A stretch of 64,000 nucleotides of DNA from Prorocentrum cordatum (GCA_963575745.1 CAUYUJ010017776.1:160966-224965); one strand, 5' to 3'. Shown: positions 10,803 to 22,988, counted from the first letter of the stretch. Notes: generated by a model from the letters alone, not told the origin. Made by a program: numbers and translations.

Positions 10803-10954
10803 GCTTCCTTGCCCTCAGGACCATACGTCGCCTCGGTATCCAGCATTATGGAGTCGGGCACTGCCACTACGTCCACCACATCGGCCTCGAGACCCACGTC
10901 TCTGAAGACAAGGTGCAGAACTTCATAGCTAAGGAGATGCCGTGTGCTGGTTGA
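10803..10954 (+). CDS. Probable terminal exon of an unidentified gene
   Basis: A pyrimidine-rich stretch and acceptor (TTTCTGTTTCCTGCAG, ending 10802) precede a short open segment ending in TGA (10952-10954). Its about 49 residues look like real protein, mixed and His-rich (RLGIQHYGVGHCHYVHHIGL, then HVSEDKVQNFIAKEM), unlike the Ala/Pro repeat translation just upstream. The frame has a stop at 10775-10777, so it needs a spliced upstream exon, but the 1.5 kb upstream is minisatellite. I do not recognise the family. It may be an exon stranded by repeat expansion, or a retroelement fragment. Confidence 0.42.
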
Positions 10955-11729
10955 GTGAGTGATTGAGTGAGTAGGTTAGCTCCCTTCGTCTTCCTTTTGC
11001 TTCTCCCCCTGCTCCTTCTTCTGTCTTTCACGCTGTCCTCCGCCCCCGCTTGTTTGCTGCTTTGTATTGCATGCCCGTCCTAGTTTTAGTTAGTTGTTTT
11101 TCTTCACCCGCACCGCCCCCTCATCTTGGCGGGGAGGCCGCGTCCTCCGCCCTGGGGGCGTCAGGGGCGGTTTGCTCTCAGAGCTTCCCGTCCCCCTGCA
11201 CCTCCCATGTGCGGATCCACAGTCCCTTCAGTCTTACCCTGCGCGCTCTCGTTTCCCTTCTCTCTCATCCTCCCCTTTCTTTCTCCGCTCGTGTGGGTCC
11301 TATGTGCGCGCACCCTGGGCGAAGCCCCAGTTGGTCTTCGCATTCGCGAGCTTGGCTCCCTCGCTCCTCCTATCCCTCCTTGCGCGCCCGCGGGCTTTCC
11401 ATTTTCGGTCTCACGGCCCAGCTCCAGCCGAGCTTCGTCCAACGTGCTGCAACCATCTTGCTGCGGTCACGTCGCCCCGTTTGTTCCCCCTCCTTTCCGT
11501 CCTCCTTCCCCCTCTCCCCGCGCGGCCTCCCTCACAGAATTTCGGCCACGTTCGCAGGGCAAACCTGCGCGTCCTGTGCCGTTGCCGGTTTTTGCCCGCT
11601 GCTTATTTATGTGAGCCGTGCGTGGGGGTCAGAAAAGCCTCCTCGAGGGGCAGCGGATTCTTGAGAGATGGAGTCGTTTGCAGGGGAAAAATTCTCTTTC
11701 TCCCTCGTGCTCCATCCTCCTCTCTCCCC
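10955..11729. other. Pyrimidine-rich non-coding stretch
   Basis: CT-rich on the plus strand, with three overlapping plus frames whose products are Ser/Pro/Leu-rich without motifs. Starts with a small GAGTGAGT run after the exon stop. Confidence 0.5.
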
Positions 11730-12475
11730 CTTGTCCCTGCCTTCCTTCCTCCCTTACTTTCCTGACTTAGGGGCTGCACGAAACACGCGTTGCAGGTAAG
11801 AGAGGTAGACCCCTAAGGGGGCACGATCGAAGACGAAAAGGGCCGGTGTCAAGGCGTTGGGGTCTACGTCTTGAATGGCACGCGATCAGGTTAAGAACGA
11901 ACTGTCTTAATATGATTATTGTTATTGTCGTTGTCGCTGTTGTTGTTGTCGTCATCGTTGTTGTCGCCGTCGTCCTTGTTGTTGTAGTTGTTGTTGTTGT
12001 CGTTGTTGCTGTTGCTGTTGTTGTTGTTGTTGCTTTCGTTTTGTTGTTGCTGATGTGGTTGTGTTTGTGTTTGTTGTTGAAGTCTTATTACGTCTGAAGA
12101 ACAAGTATTGTTGATCCCCCCTCGGCGCACAGTGCAGTCTTTCCAATCGAAGTGCCGCTCCCAGGGCGCTAATCTTGCTTTTTGACAGGGCAAGTCTTGA
12201 GGGTCAAACAGGGTCCCTGGCCCCGGATTAAAGCAACAACGGATCCCTCCTGATACTTCCTCACAATGTCTTGAAAGATCAGGTTTTCGCTGGAGACTTC
12301 TTTGACATCTACTCAGGAATTGCGCTCTCTCTTAAGATTGCCCCACAATGTATTCAGACGCCACTCTTCAATCATCAGGAATCGCGCTCTCGATTTGGAC
12401 CTCCTCACGGTTTGCTTGAGAGTCGCGCTCTCGCTTGAGAAATCCTTGCGGTTCAAGCCGGATTCACGTTTCAGC
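11730..12475 (+). repeat. Composite interspersed repeat C, copy 2
   Basis: Same order as copy 1: GGGGCTGCACGAAACACG (11770), the GATCGAAGACGAAAAGG block, a GTT/GTC tract (11910-12080), a block with GGTCCCTGGCCCCGG, then repeated GCGCTCTC words (12320-12450). Confidence 0.7.
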
Positions 12476-12559
12476 GACCCGCCGCTCGACCCGCCCGTCG
12501 GGGCCCGCCTGCCTGACCCGTCCATCATGGACTGCAGTCGCCGTTTGCTGCCATTCGCC

Positions 12560-13725
12560 CGCCTTCGATGCCCCTCGCTGCACGTAGTGGTTCCGCTGTC
12601 GCCTTCGCTCGCGCCCTGCGTGGCCCCGTCGCTGCCGTTTGTGGCCCCGCATTGTTCACTCTTCGTGGCCCCCGCTCGCTCGCGCCCGTCGTGGCCCCAT
12701 ATGTATGCCCTTCTTGGCCCATTGTCGCCATTCGCGGCCTCCTCGCTGCCCTCAGTGGTCCGTTTACTGCCCTTCGTGGCCCCGCTGTCGCCCTCTGTGG
12801 CCCCATATGCGTATGCCCTTCGTGGCCCCCGCTCGCTCGCGCCCGTCGCGGACCCATCTGAGGCGTTCTAGAAAAACCGTGCCTTCGAGGATCGAAGGAG
12901 TTGTCATCTCTTCCTCGGCGAAGGGCGGCGGAAGGGCGGCGGAAGGTCGGCGGACGTAAAACGAGGCCGCCCCCGCTGGCGGAAGCCGGCGGCTGGCTGG
13001 CGGAAGGCGGCGGAATTTAAAAGTTGACCTCCAAGAGGTGACAACATTTTTGGGTTCAGGGCTGCCGAAATCGCCCATGTGCATGCCTTTCGTGGCCACG
13101 CTGTCGCCCTTTGTGGCCCCATATGCGTATGCCCTTCGTGGCTCCCGCTCGCTCGCGCCCGTCATGGCCCCATATGCATGCCCTTCGTGGCTCCGCTTTT
13201 CGCCCTCCGCGGCCCCCTCGCTGCTCTCAGTGGTCCCTTCGCTGCCCTCTGTGGCCCTGCTGTCGCCCTCTGTGGCCCCATATGCGTATGCCCTTCGTGG
13301 CCCCCGCTCGCTCGCGCCCGTCGCGGCCGCGTATGCGTGCCCTTCGTGGCCCTGCTGTCGCCCTCTGTGGCCCCTTCGCTGCCCTTCGTGGCCACGTTGC
13401 TGCTCTCAGTGGTCCCTTCGCTGCCCTCTGTGGCCCCGCATGTACATTCCCTTCGTGGCCCCCGCTCGCTCGCGCCCGTCGCGGCCCCAGTGCTACCCTT
13501 CGTGGCCCCATATGCATGCCCTTCGTGGCCCCGCTGTCGCCCTTTGTGGCCCCCCCGCTGCCCTTCGTAGCCCCTTGCTGCCCTCAGTGGCCCCGTCATT
13601 ACCCTTTGTGGCCCCATCTGCGTATGCCTTTCGCGGCCCCCGCTTGCTCGCGCCCTTCATGGCCCCCTCGCTGCCCTTCGTGGCCCCGCTGTCGCCCTCC
13701 TATCCCCCTGGCCCGGTTGTTCTGT
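12560..13725 (+). repeat. GTGGCCCC-centred minisatellite, interrupted
   Basis: Repeated words TGCCCTTCGTGGCCCC, CCGCTGTCGCCCTC and CATATGCGTATGCCCTTCG in units of about 18-24 bp, grouped into longer blocks that recur (for example GCTCGCTCGCGCCCGTC at 12689, 12830, 13149, 13308 and 13469). A separate insertion at about 12865-13075 carries a GGCGGAAGG repeat. Overlapping open frames on both strands are repeat translations. Confidence 0.8.
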
Positions 13726-13784
13726 CACGTGTTTTCTGTTCCTAGCCCCTCTCCTGCTAATCGCGTGCTCCATCCTTTTCCCTG

Positions 13785-13975
13785 CCCCTTCCATCCGTCC
13801 TCTCTTCTCCTGCCTTAGGGGCTGCAGCAATCACACGCGGCAGATACCGAAGACATACCCCCAGGGGAATACGACGGAAGACGAAGAGCTTGGGTACCAA
13901 GGGTTTGGGATTGGGATAGATGTGTTGAATTGCACGCGAGCAGATCCGAGCGAACAGACTTACCATGATTGTTGT
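13785..13975 (+). repeat. Composite interspersed repeat C, copy 3 (5' part)
   Basis: CCATCCGTCCTCTC, GGGGCTGCAGCAATCACACG (13818) and the GACGGAAGACGAAGAGC block match copies 1 and 2. It leads into a GTT/GCT tract (13965-14095) and then the large GAT array; the 3' block of the other copies is missing. Confidence 0.65.
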
Positions 13976-15019
13976 TGCTGTCGTTGTCGTCCTTGCTGCT
14001 GTTGTTGTTGCTGTTGCTGTTGTTGTTGCTGGTGTTGTTATTCGTGTTGTTGTTGTGGTTGTTGTTGTTGATCTTGTCGTTGCTGTTGGTGGTGGTGAGG
14101 ATGATGCTGATTGTTGTGATGATGGTGGTGATGATTATGATTATGCTGTCGTAGATGATGTTGTCAGTTTGATGATGGCGGTAATAATGGCGATCCTGGC
14201 GCTGATTTGGAGACGATTGCGATGGTGATTATGACAATGATGGGGATGGTGGTGGTGGTGATGAGGACGAAGCTGATTATGCTGATGATGGTGATGATGC
14301 CGTTGATGATGATGCTGGTTGTGATGGTGATGATACTGCTGATTATGATGACGATGATGATGACGAGGATTCGGATGCTGATGATGCTGCTGATGATGAT
14401 GCTGATCATGCTGCTGCCAATGATGATGACGACGACGATGATGATGATGATGATAAGCATGATGCTGATGCTGATGCTGATGATGTGGCTGATGATGATG
14501 CTGATGATGAGGAGGAGGAGGATGTTCATGAGGGTGATGATGATGCTGCTGATGATGATTATGATGATGATGGTGCTGATGGTGATGATGACGACGATGA
14601 CGATGATGACGATGGTGATGGTGGTGATGATGATGCTGCTGATGATGATGCTGATGCTGATTACGATGATGACGGTGGTGATGATGATGGCTGGTGATGC
14701 TGATAATGTTGATGGCTGCTTCTGCTGCTGGTGATGATGCTGATGCTGGTGATGGTCATGATGATGATGGATGTTGATGATGATGTTGTTGTTGATGATG
14801 ATGCTGATGACGATGATGGTGGTGATGGTGGTGCTGATGCTGATGCTGATGCTGATGCTGATGATTATGCTGATGCTGATGATTATGCTGATGATGATGA
14901 GGATGATGATGATGATGCGGATGATGATGATGATGATGATGCTGATGATGTTCATGATGATGATGATGATGATGAAGAGGATGACGATGATGATGATGAT
15001 GCTGATGGTGATGATGATT

Positions 15020-15092
<73 letters not shown>

Positions 15093-15115
15093 GTATGGTG
15101 GTGCAGGTGCGGAGG
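13965..15115 (+). repeat. GTT/GCT then GAT/GCT trinucleotide array, 1.15 kb
   Basis: Starts as TTG/GCT, then becomes GAT with regular GCT, GGT and GAC interruptions, ending in a pure GAT run (about 15028-15090). Open frames (poly-Asp, poly-Met, poly-Ile, poly-His) are artefacts of the triplet period. Confidence 0.95.
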
Positions 15116-15440
15116 AGGGGGAAAAGGAGGAGGAGGAGGAGGAGCAGGAGGAGCATGAGGAGGAGGAGGACTGAGGAGGAGGCTCTCCCTCCCTGTCTCC
15201 TCGCTCCCCCCCCTTGAGCAGAGAAGAGGTCGCGCGCGCGCGTGCCCGCTCAGCCGAGCTCTCGAGCCGCCCGACTTGCCCCCCCGCCTGGCGCGCGCCA
15301 GTGCCGCCGCGAGCGCAGATCTGGCCCCGGCGGCGGAGGGCAGTCGGGCTGGCCCACGCCTCCTGGACCATTTTACACGGTGCAGGTGCTCTGTCGTTTG
15401 GCACGGCGAGCGAGCGAGGTATGGGGGAGGGAGGAGGCGG
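15116..15440. other. GGA tract and GC-rich spacer
   Basis: A GGA/GAG tract (15116-15180), then GC-rich unique sequence with a GCGCGCGCGCG run (15232-15242) and no supported gene. Confidence 0.5.
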
Positions 15441-15566
15441 GGATGACGAGGAGGAGGAGGAGGATGATGTTGATGATGATGCTGATGATGATGATAATGT
15501 TGATGCTGATGCTGCTGATGATGATGATTATGATGGTGGTGGTGATGATGATGATGACGATGATGG

Positions 15567-15602
<36 letters not shown>

Positions 15603-15660
15603 CGATGATGATGCTGATGATGAGAAGGAGGAGGAGGAGGAGAAGGAGAAGGAGTGAGTG
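15440..15660 (+). repeat. Second GAT/GCT array
   Basis: GAT with GCT, GGT and GAC interruptions, flanked on both sides by GGA-rich sequence. Confidence 0.92.
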
Positions 15661-16500
15661 GAGGAGAAGATGGAGGGGGTGGAGGACAAGGAAACATCAC
15701 GACACAGGAGGAATATGATCAGCAGCATCAGGAGTAATATGATAGGAGAGGTCGAGGGGGAGGAGGCCGAGGGGACGGGCTACCGAGAGGGGGAAGAAGA
15801 GCCAGGATAAGCAGAAGCAGAATGAGCAGGATGAAGAGGCGGAGAAGGCGGAGGAGGAGAAGGAGGAAGAGGAGGAGCAGAAGCAAGAGACGAGGAGAGT
15901 CAACACAGGGTTTGTCAACGTTGCTGCAATGGTTCCTCCCCCCCGCCCACTACGGCGAGCGTCCGCTCGAAAGACGACCGCCCCATGGGGCTACCATTCG
16001 GGCCAGGGCCCCGTTTTGAAAAAGAGCAACCCCACCCTGGAGAGTAGCAGAAGTGTCGAGATGTGTGACCACAAGGATTTGTCTTTGCCTCGTCCTTCTC
16101 CGCGGTTGGCCAGTGGCGCCCACGCGCGCCATATGAACGACGCAGAAAACGGATTCGACTGTGTCGACATTCGCGCGTTAGTTGCCCGCATAAGGTTGCG
16201 CGTGAGCGCCCCCCCTCGTGTCCAACGCAGCGTGCCGCGTTGGCGGCCCGCGTAAGCCACCGCGTGAGGTCGCTATGCCATCTCGCGTAGGACTCGTTTT
16301 TTGCTCGTCGTTCATACTGCCCTGCCACATCCAGTCCATAGGCGAATGGGAAAGTGTTGCGGCGTGGGGGTAGAGGGGGGGGATACAACCCACCGCGAAG
16401 GGGAAAAAGGGGGTTCGAAAGATTTGGAGCGCTGGTCACACACACTCCCAGAGGGCTGGTGGGAACTTTGTGTCTTGGGTGGGCCGCCCTTGAGCTATTC
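15661..16500. other. GA-rich then mixed non-coding
   Basis: Purine-rich to about 15900; then GC-rich sequence with a few AGAGTAGCAG and GCGCGCC words. No protein motif on either strand. Confidence 0.45.
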
Positions 16501-16518
16501 CCAGGACAACCTCCTCTG

Positions 16519-16575
16519 CCCCCTCCTCCTCCTCCTCCTCCTCCTCCTCCTCCTCCTCCTCCTCCTCCTCCTCCT
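16519..16575 (+). repeat. CTC microsatellite
   Basis: Nearly pure CTC repeat; 16620-16690 nearby is its GGA-rich opposite. Confidence 0.95.
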
Positions 16576-16839
16576 ACGTCATCCTTCTACATCCCTCATC
16601 TGGACGGAAGTCGGGATGGATGAGGAGGAGGAGGAGAAGGAGGAGGCCGGAGGGCTGGAGGAAGGAGAGGAGGAGGGAGGGTGGGAGGGTGGGAAGCACG
16701 GGGCGGCACCCCGCCGCAGAAAGAGAGAGGCGGCCGCGGCGGCGGTCTTGCTTGGAGTTGCACATCAGGAGGGGGTGCTGCGGGGCGCGCGCGCAGGACG
16801 GTGCGCCTTCTTCGCTCGACCCGACCTGCCGCCACTACC

Positions 16840-18640
16840 CCCCCAATGAAGCAGAGACGCAAACGAGCTTGCAGCGGACTCAGGGCCCAAGGGCTCAGAG
16901 GCGTGAAAGGAGCATGAACAGGGGCTACCTGTCCTCTACAGAGCGAAGCGTGCAGCAGTCGCGGCCTAAGATGGGCTCGCGCACGGAACGAGAAGCCGAA
17001 GATGTAAGAGAGGACGCCCTTCAGAAGTGCGCTTTGCCTCAGGAGTTTGGAGTAGAATGTGCAGAACTGCCCGAAGTATGTAGCCACTCATTTGGAATTC
17101 CGGAGAACATGTGAACGCGGAATGAGACCACCGCGCAATCAGATGAGGAAGCAGCCTATTTCTTCTGTCTGTCTTCTGTAAGGCTGAGGCTGGCTGGCTT
17201 GTGATCCGCCATCACCTTTACCACGGCCGAAGGACGCCCTTCGGACCCGCCCGAGACTGTGAAGTATCTGGGGCTGGAAGAGATGACGCTATAAGAGATC
17301 TCCCCATGCCTGAGCGTGAGCACTCGCATCATCTGCTGTGTCGGCTCTCAGCGTGCTTGAAGACAGAGCTGCACCGCTGGTGCTGCGATCAGACATTGTA
17401 CGTCCAGACGGCGAGGGTGAATCAGCGACCGGGCGTAGAGCAGGTGCCAGAGCGAACTCTGCAACGGGACTTCCCCGAGTTCTGCACGTAGGCTGGTTGC
17501 ACCTGCTGGATGTGGTATGGCCCTACTGCGATGCTGAGGGCCATCAAGAAGATAGGAGGAACCAGAGCTTCATGTGCCGCCTGCTTGGCAGCCCAGCGCT
17601 TCTCCTGCTTACGGAAACGTTGGGTTTCGTCGCACAGTTCGAAGATGCTCCAACAATTGAACAGGATCATCGTGCACTTCAGCTTTGCCCTGTCCGCTCG
17701 GGGTCCAAATCAACGTCGGACGATATGCTGAGATCAAGCGGGTGCCATCCTTCAGCAGCTGGGTGCTTCCCAGCTATTGCAAGCTGACGGTTGCGTGCGG
17801 CTCTGCTGGCAACTTACGAGGTTCATCACAATCCAGCAGCAACAGTTTGGCACACCTGTCGAAATTGCCCGCGCATGGAACCGAACACCATGTGACCTGG
17901 TGCCACCAGCAAATGATGGCCCCTCGCATGCACAGGTTCAATCGGTTCGTGCGCTGAGAGTGATGCTGCTGGAACGGTTGCCTGTGTAGGAGTCGGTCGT
18001 CTTCTGATGCCGACGCGCCATTTTTTTAGCGGGGGGCCCATCCAAGGGAGGAGCTGATGCATCGGCAACCGTCGACTGCGAAGTACTGCCGTCGGAAGTC
18101 CGCCCCTCGACGCGCGAGGTAAACGAAATGCATGGGCAAACGACGCGGGAAAAAGGACCCAATAGGGATCGCATGGTCGGGGCCGCCCCCCTGGTCGTGC
18201 TTCAGGCTAGCACCAACCTCCCAGGAGAGCCGACCCTTGTCGCCGCCGATGCCAGTCATAGCACCCTCACCTTCCACCCTGCTCATGGGGAGGGTGGAAG
18301 GCGCCAGCGTCGGATCACTGGTATAATTGGTCCCAGGTGGGCCAGCTCCCCCACCAGGAGGGAGCAATTCAGAAGCAGGTCGCTTCTCGCCTGAAGCGTT
18401 TGCTTTAGCAGCCCTCAACTCATCAGGTCTAGCGAATCACGTCTGAGACCCCAGGGGATGTCTAGCACTAGCAGCTCTGGCACCGCGCTTTCACAACGTG
18501 CGTCGCCACGTCAACTTGCCAGGCTCTTGGCAGAATCTATGGCGCAAATTCACTTTGACCGTCTTGAAGCTGTCCTCTCCACTGCTCGTGCAAACATCCC
18601 ACCCTCCCACCCGCAACTTGGTCGCAAGACCTCTTAAGAC
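16840..18640. other. Complex sequence, no gene recognised
   Basis: Not repetitive, so it may hold decayed coding DNA. Minus-strand frames around 17422-17670, 17826-18068 and 18026-18418 and plus-strand frames around 17201-17787 look protein-like in places (for example LVAPGHMVFGSM on the minus strand), but they shift frame repeatedly and match no family I know. Confidence 0.35.
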
Positions 18641-18663
18641 AAGACCGTGACGGTAGGTACAAG

Positions 18664-19095
18664 ATGGCACTTGGCCACGACACCGACGCCGACGACAACG
18701 ACGACGACGACGACGACGGCGCCGCCGCCGACACCGACGACGACGACACCGACGACGTCTCCAACGACTTCGACGACGACAGCGACCACGACGACGACGC
18801 CGACGACACCGACGACGACGACGCCGACGACGACGATGACAACGACGACGACGCCGACGACGATGCCGACGACGACGACGACGAAGACGACGACGACGAC
18901 GACGACAACGACGTCGCCAACAAAGACGACGACGAGGGAGGAGGGAGGACGACGACGGCGACAACGACGACTACGACGACAACGACGAGGGAGGAGGGAG
19001 GACGGCGTCGACGCGAACGACGAAGAAGGAGGAAGGACGGCGACGCCGACGACGACAACGACGAGGGAGGAAGGAAGACGCCGACGACGCAATAG
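18664..19095 (+). repeat. GAC/ACG trinucleotide array
   Basis: GAC repeat with GCC, ACC and GAGGGAGGA interruptions; open frames are repeat translations. Confidence 0.93.
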
Positions 19096-19104
19096 CGCGC
19101 ACGC

Positions 19105-19575
19105 TTTTGTTGAAAATCCATGTTGCGAAACCTTTGGTTTTTGTAGGTTTTTTGGACACGCGATTTTGACATCCTTCCGAAACCGCTTGGTTTTCAAGGA
19201 TTTCGGCATACGCGCGCGACGACGCGCGCGTCTGTACTTCGTCCCTTTTTTTGCAGAGGAGTGTCGCGACGGCACACGCGCAAGGGCGTTCGACAGATTT
19301 CGACATGCGCGCGCGCGACGCCCGTTTGGTAGCATGTTGTGACAGTCTTGAAAACCAATGGTTTTCTTAAGATTTCGCCAGGGCTCGCGCGTAAGGTTTT
19401 TTTTTAGCAAATCAGTGTTACGAAACCGTGTGTTTTTGTATGTGTTTTTGTTGGGAAACTCGATTGCGACATCCTTCCGGCACCGAAGGCTCTTTTGAAG
19501 GATTTCGGCATGCGCGCGCGACGACGCGCGCGTATGCACGTCGTCCCATTTTTGCAAGGGATTCGTGACAACGTG
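19105..19575 (+). repeat. About 291-bp tandem duplication with CG-palindromes
   Basis: Two diverged units (about 19105-19270 and 19397-19572) share GCGAAACC or ACGAAACC, GACATCCTTCCG, AAGGATTTCGGCAT and CTTCGTCCC-type words. Each contains CGCGCGCG-ACGA-CGCGCGCG (19211-19230 and 19513-19532), a perfect 8-bp hairpin. Confidence 0.7.
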
Positions 19576-20005
19576 TTATGTTTTTGCTATAAAAAACAAG
19601 GGAACCTCAGGGGGGGAACCCGGCTCCCTTAGGATAGTGTAGATTCATAGTTAGGATGGACATGTGGTCAGAAGCGCATTTGATTTACATACCCGAAAGG
19701 GGGACCAATAACGCCGGGGGGGGTAGAGTCCATTTTCTTCTTAAGAAGGAGAATCAATCGGGTCAGCCTTCCAGCCAGGCCTTCTCGGACGCTGCACGCG
19801 TTTGGCATATTGCTTGGTAAGGATCCAGTACTACCGTGAACCCCTAGGCGCCTACCATGCACTCGAGAAGATTTGTGGGCAATCTGCATGACTTTGATTT
19901 TGATCGCCGGCTTTGAGGCGCCGCGGCGATCCCTGCCCCGCGTCGCACCCAGGTCTGCACAACGTTTGCTTCGCGCCTTGAGGGAGGAGCCAGACTGGTG
20001 AGCCC

Positions 20006-20518
20006 TCACATCGACATGGTGCGCTTGAAAGCTGAGTTGCGGGCCCTCATCATCCTCGCAAGGAGGTCCAGAGATATCCCTCTATCTCCGCAATTCTCAT
20101 CGCAGCCATTGTTGGAGCCACATGCGTTATAGTAGGCGTCGTATAGCTTCGATTCAGTTTCTGATGGGTTCTCGCCGGCAACCCCCGCTCTGCCGAAGCT
20201 TCCCGAAGACGCTGAACCGAGGGGGCCTGGGCGAGATCGCGACCCGTCGAGGCTGCGCGCGCCCGCGAGGCAAGCGCATCCCCGGAAACAGTTTTCTATC
20301 GGCATGCCGAATGTCATCTCAGCGCCTTGGGCGACAGAGCATCGCCGCGTGGCGCCCGAGATATTACTCCAAGGCTGATTGCTTGTATTTACATATACGT
20401 ATCCGATGGATCCGTTTCTGCAGCGCCCTCTGCAAGGTGCTGGGGGAGAGCGCCGAATCTTTGCAAAGAAATGCGCGCGGCGCAGGTGGCCCCGCCCAAG
20501 CTTCCGCACGCGGGTCAT
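20006..20518 (-). CDS. Hypothetical Cys/Arg-rich frame
   Basis: A minus-strand frame of 170 residues. The last third (KLYDAYYNACGSNNGCDENCGDR, shortened here as a Cys-x6-Cys-x3-Cys cluster, then ISLDLLARMMRARN) is protein-like; the first two thirds are Arg/Ser-rich. It lies downstream of the decayed minus-strand LINE and could be its 3' remnant or chance. Family not recognised. Confidence 0.2.
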   Translation of the reverse strand: MTRVRKLGRGHLRRAHFFAKIRRSPPAPCRGRCRNGSIGYVYVNTSNQPWSNISGATRRCSVAQGAEMTFGMPIENCFRGCACLAGARSLDGSRSRPGPLGSASSGSFGRAGVAGENPSETESKLYDAYYNACGSNNGCDENCGDRGISLDLLARMMRARNSAFKRTMSM

Positions 20519-22988
20519 TGAACAGGTTGGCCTGCGTGCAGCTTGTCAGCCACGCTGGTGTCACAGCGCCTGGGGCGTGCCACCGCATGACTCGTCGCAT
20601 TGTGGCCGCGAGCTGAGGAGGCGCGCCGTGCCCGACTGCCGAAGGCAAAGCCTGCCGAGCGAAACGCGCCGTCAAAGATCAAGCTCGCCTCGTCCGCAGA
20701 AGCCTTGGAGCCCTCTTTGCTCACGTGGTGACCTGTGTTCGGAGCCTCTGGGATCTGATCGGGCGCCCAGACGCCACCTCGATCTCCGGGACTTCCAACG
20801 CCGTCTGATGTTGGAATCCAAGAGCCTCAAGTTCATAGCGCGCCTGCTTGACCGATGGGGGCCCAGCCAGAGGCGGCCGTCATCTCGTGCCTCGCCCGGG
20901 CCGACTGGAGGTGCTTCAGCGCAGGTGCCACCAGGCGCGCTCAATTACGGGTATGAGCCGCGTCAACAACGCACGCCGCCAGAAACGACCACCGCGATGG
21001 CATCCGCACGCAAGTCGATAGTCCTGGGAATGGCCAGCGCGCGGGCCAGGCTGGGGCCGAAGGGGTCAGCATTGCGCGCAATGGCAAGAACGCGGCAAAA
21101 GTGCAGCCATGCAGAACTCAGCGCGTGGCTCACACTGGGGCCAAGTAGCAGGCGCCCCACGAGATGCGCCGTGCACGCGCGCGCGTGCGGAGTGGCAGGA
21201 CAGCTGTCTGCGCAGGAAACATATGCAAAGCCCCGATGCGAGTCCTCCACGCCGCTCTGTCGAAACATTTCCCGATGGCGATAATGCCAGGAATGGTAGC
21301 GGCATCGCTGGGGCTGCCTCGGGGTGCGGCTTCTGATTGCACTAGAACGCGAGCGGCAGCGTCCGTCGTCTAACGTGGGGCCCCAAGCGCCAAGAACGAT
21401 CTCTGCAATCTTCCCGCCATGCACTGACGCATCGCGCCCGCGCCTTTCCCCCGCGCCCGATACATTGACGGCGTCGAGGCAGTCGGCGCGCAGATTCCAG
21501 TCGGCTTGGCGAGGCGCACTCGCGCGTGCATCTGCCGTCGCGTGCCCCAGGCTTCGCGCATAGAGGCACGATCTCCAAACGCTGACGACGCTGAAACCTC
21601 GGCCCGCTCACGAGGACAAAACGCACGATCACCAACGGCCGTGTTAAACGGGATAGTCTTCGTCGTGGCTCGAAGCTCCCGGCGCTTCCGACCAACGGGC
21701 CCCTGGGCCCGGCGCGAAGCTGAGACCCCGCCGCTCCCGCGCAAGCTAGCCCCGCTGTCCTGGATGACCCATGTCAGCCCAGATGCGGGCACTATTGGCC
21801 CCCTGCGCGCCCCCGACATCCCATGGGGGCATCGAGGGGCGCAGCGTTGAATTTGTCAGCTCGAGAATCCGCCCCTGCGGTTCAGACCATCGGCGAACGG
21901 GCTTCGGCTGCGACGAGATATTCGCGCGCGGCAATGTCTTGGAAGAGCGGGATCTACCCCTGGGTCGCGACTCCCCGCGCTCAGCCATTCGACCCAAGAA
22001 GTCGCCGACTAACCTCAGCATGGGAGCGCGGCAATCCCATGGTTGACTGCGCGCGCGTCCGGCGACGCACGCAACGCGAAATAATGCGTCGGCGGGGAGG
22101 GGGTGCGTCCGCAATCGTCCATCGCGCCCAACTCCCGGTAATAATCCATTAATGCGTTTCCAAGCATGCTGCGCCCGCGTGCGCCCCTGCTTGCGCGCGT
22201 TCGCTGCGCCCAGAATTCCCCGCTGCAGCGCGCGCGAAATCCTGGGGGGGCCGATGCCCGATGGGTGCTGGAAGGATGTGGGGCCCCGCGCGCAGTCGAA
22301 TAAACGATGCTCTGAGCCGCGTGGGCGCCCCGCATATTTGCGGCGATCGTCATCGCCGATCTCGAAACGTAGCAGCAGCTCAGTCTTGGTGCCGCCATGC
22401 GCTTCCCGACGCACGTCCTGATGTCGTTCTGGGTGCCGCTCTGCATCCCCTGAGCCATTCGACGAATCAGTTCTCAGAAGCTCCGTTCACGAGAAGCCTG
22501 GCCCATTCGGGAAATGCCCCAAACTGGCGTGCCATCGTCGTCAGGCTCATCGCCAGCTTCTTGTGGCACCATCTTCGCAGGGAGAGGTTGGGCCCCAATC
22601 TATCGACGCACCTGCCGAGCTCGAGATCGGGGGCCACGATTAGCACCCGCGGGGGCGTGTTTGCGTGCAGGATGCCCTCCGACGACGCATGTGGCCTCCA
22701 TGACACCAGCCAGATAATCATATACCAGCCAGTGCCGAAGGGCGGCTGAAATCTGGAACGCCGGAGAAGGAATGACGCTGTTTTGGTGCCAGGAAGGGCC
22801 CGGGTGCCTGGGTGCACGAGGGGCATTACACGAAAACCGCGGAATGACCTACGGAATAGCGAGCGCTTTCCGAACCCAAAGCGGTCCTGATGTCAGCGCC
22901 ATGGCATTCGTCAAGAACGTTCATGTCGTTGGTCGTCGGGTTCCTTTACGTGCCATCGGGTGGCGCAGCAAGGCGGCCACGCAGCCAG
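20519..22988. other. GC-rich complex DNA, probably decayed LINE body
   Basis: Lies downstream, on the minus strand, of the endonuclease at 22989-23411, where LINE reverse transcriptase should follow. Overlapping frames on both strands show no polymerase motifs that I can recognise (no [YFC]xDD in context), so the body is either too decayed or unrelated. Confidence 0.3.

Noticed and set aside
9217-10928. Ala/Pro/Thr-rich and Gly/Val-rich frames in the 12-bp minisatellite
   Set aside because: Both strands are open only because the unit lacks stops; variation follows the DNA repeat, not a protein pattern.
13038-13818. Overlapping 160-235 residue frames in the GTGGCCCC array
   Set aside because: Three plus frames and the minus frames are open over the same bases with equivalent repeated products; no start or codon signal singles one out.
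14207-15217. Long poly-Asp, poly-Met, poly-Ile and poly-His frames in the GAT arrays (also 24497-25580 and 44666-46309)
   Set aside because: Triplet repeats open all frames automatically; composition follows the repeat exactly and there is no non-repeat domain.
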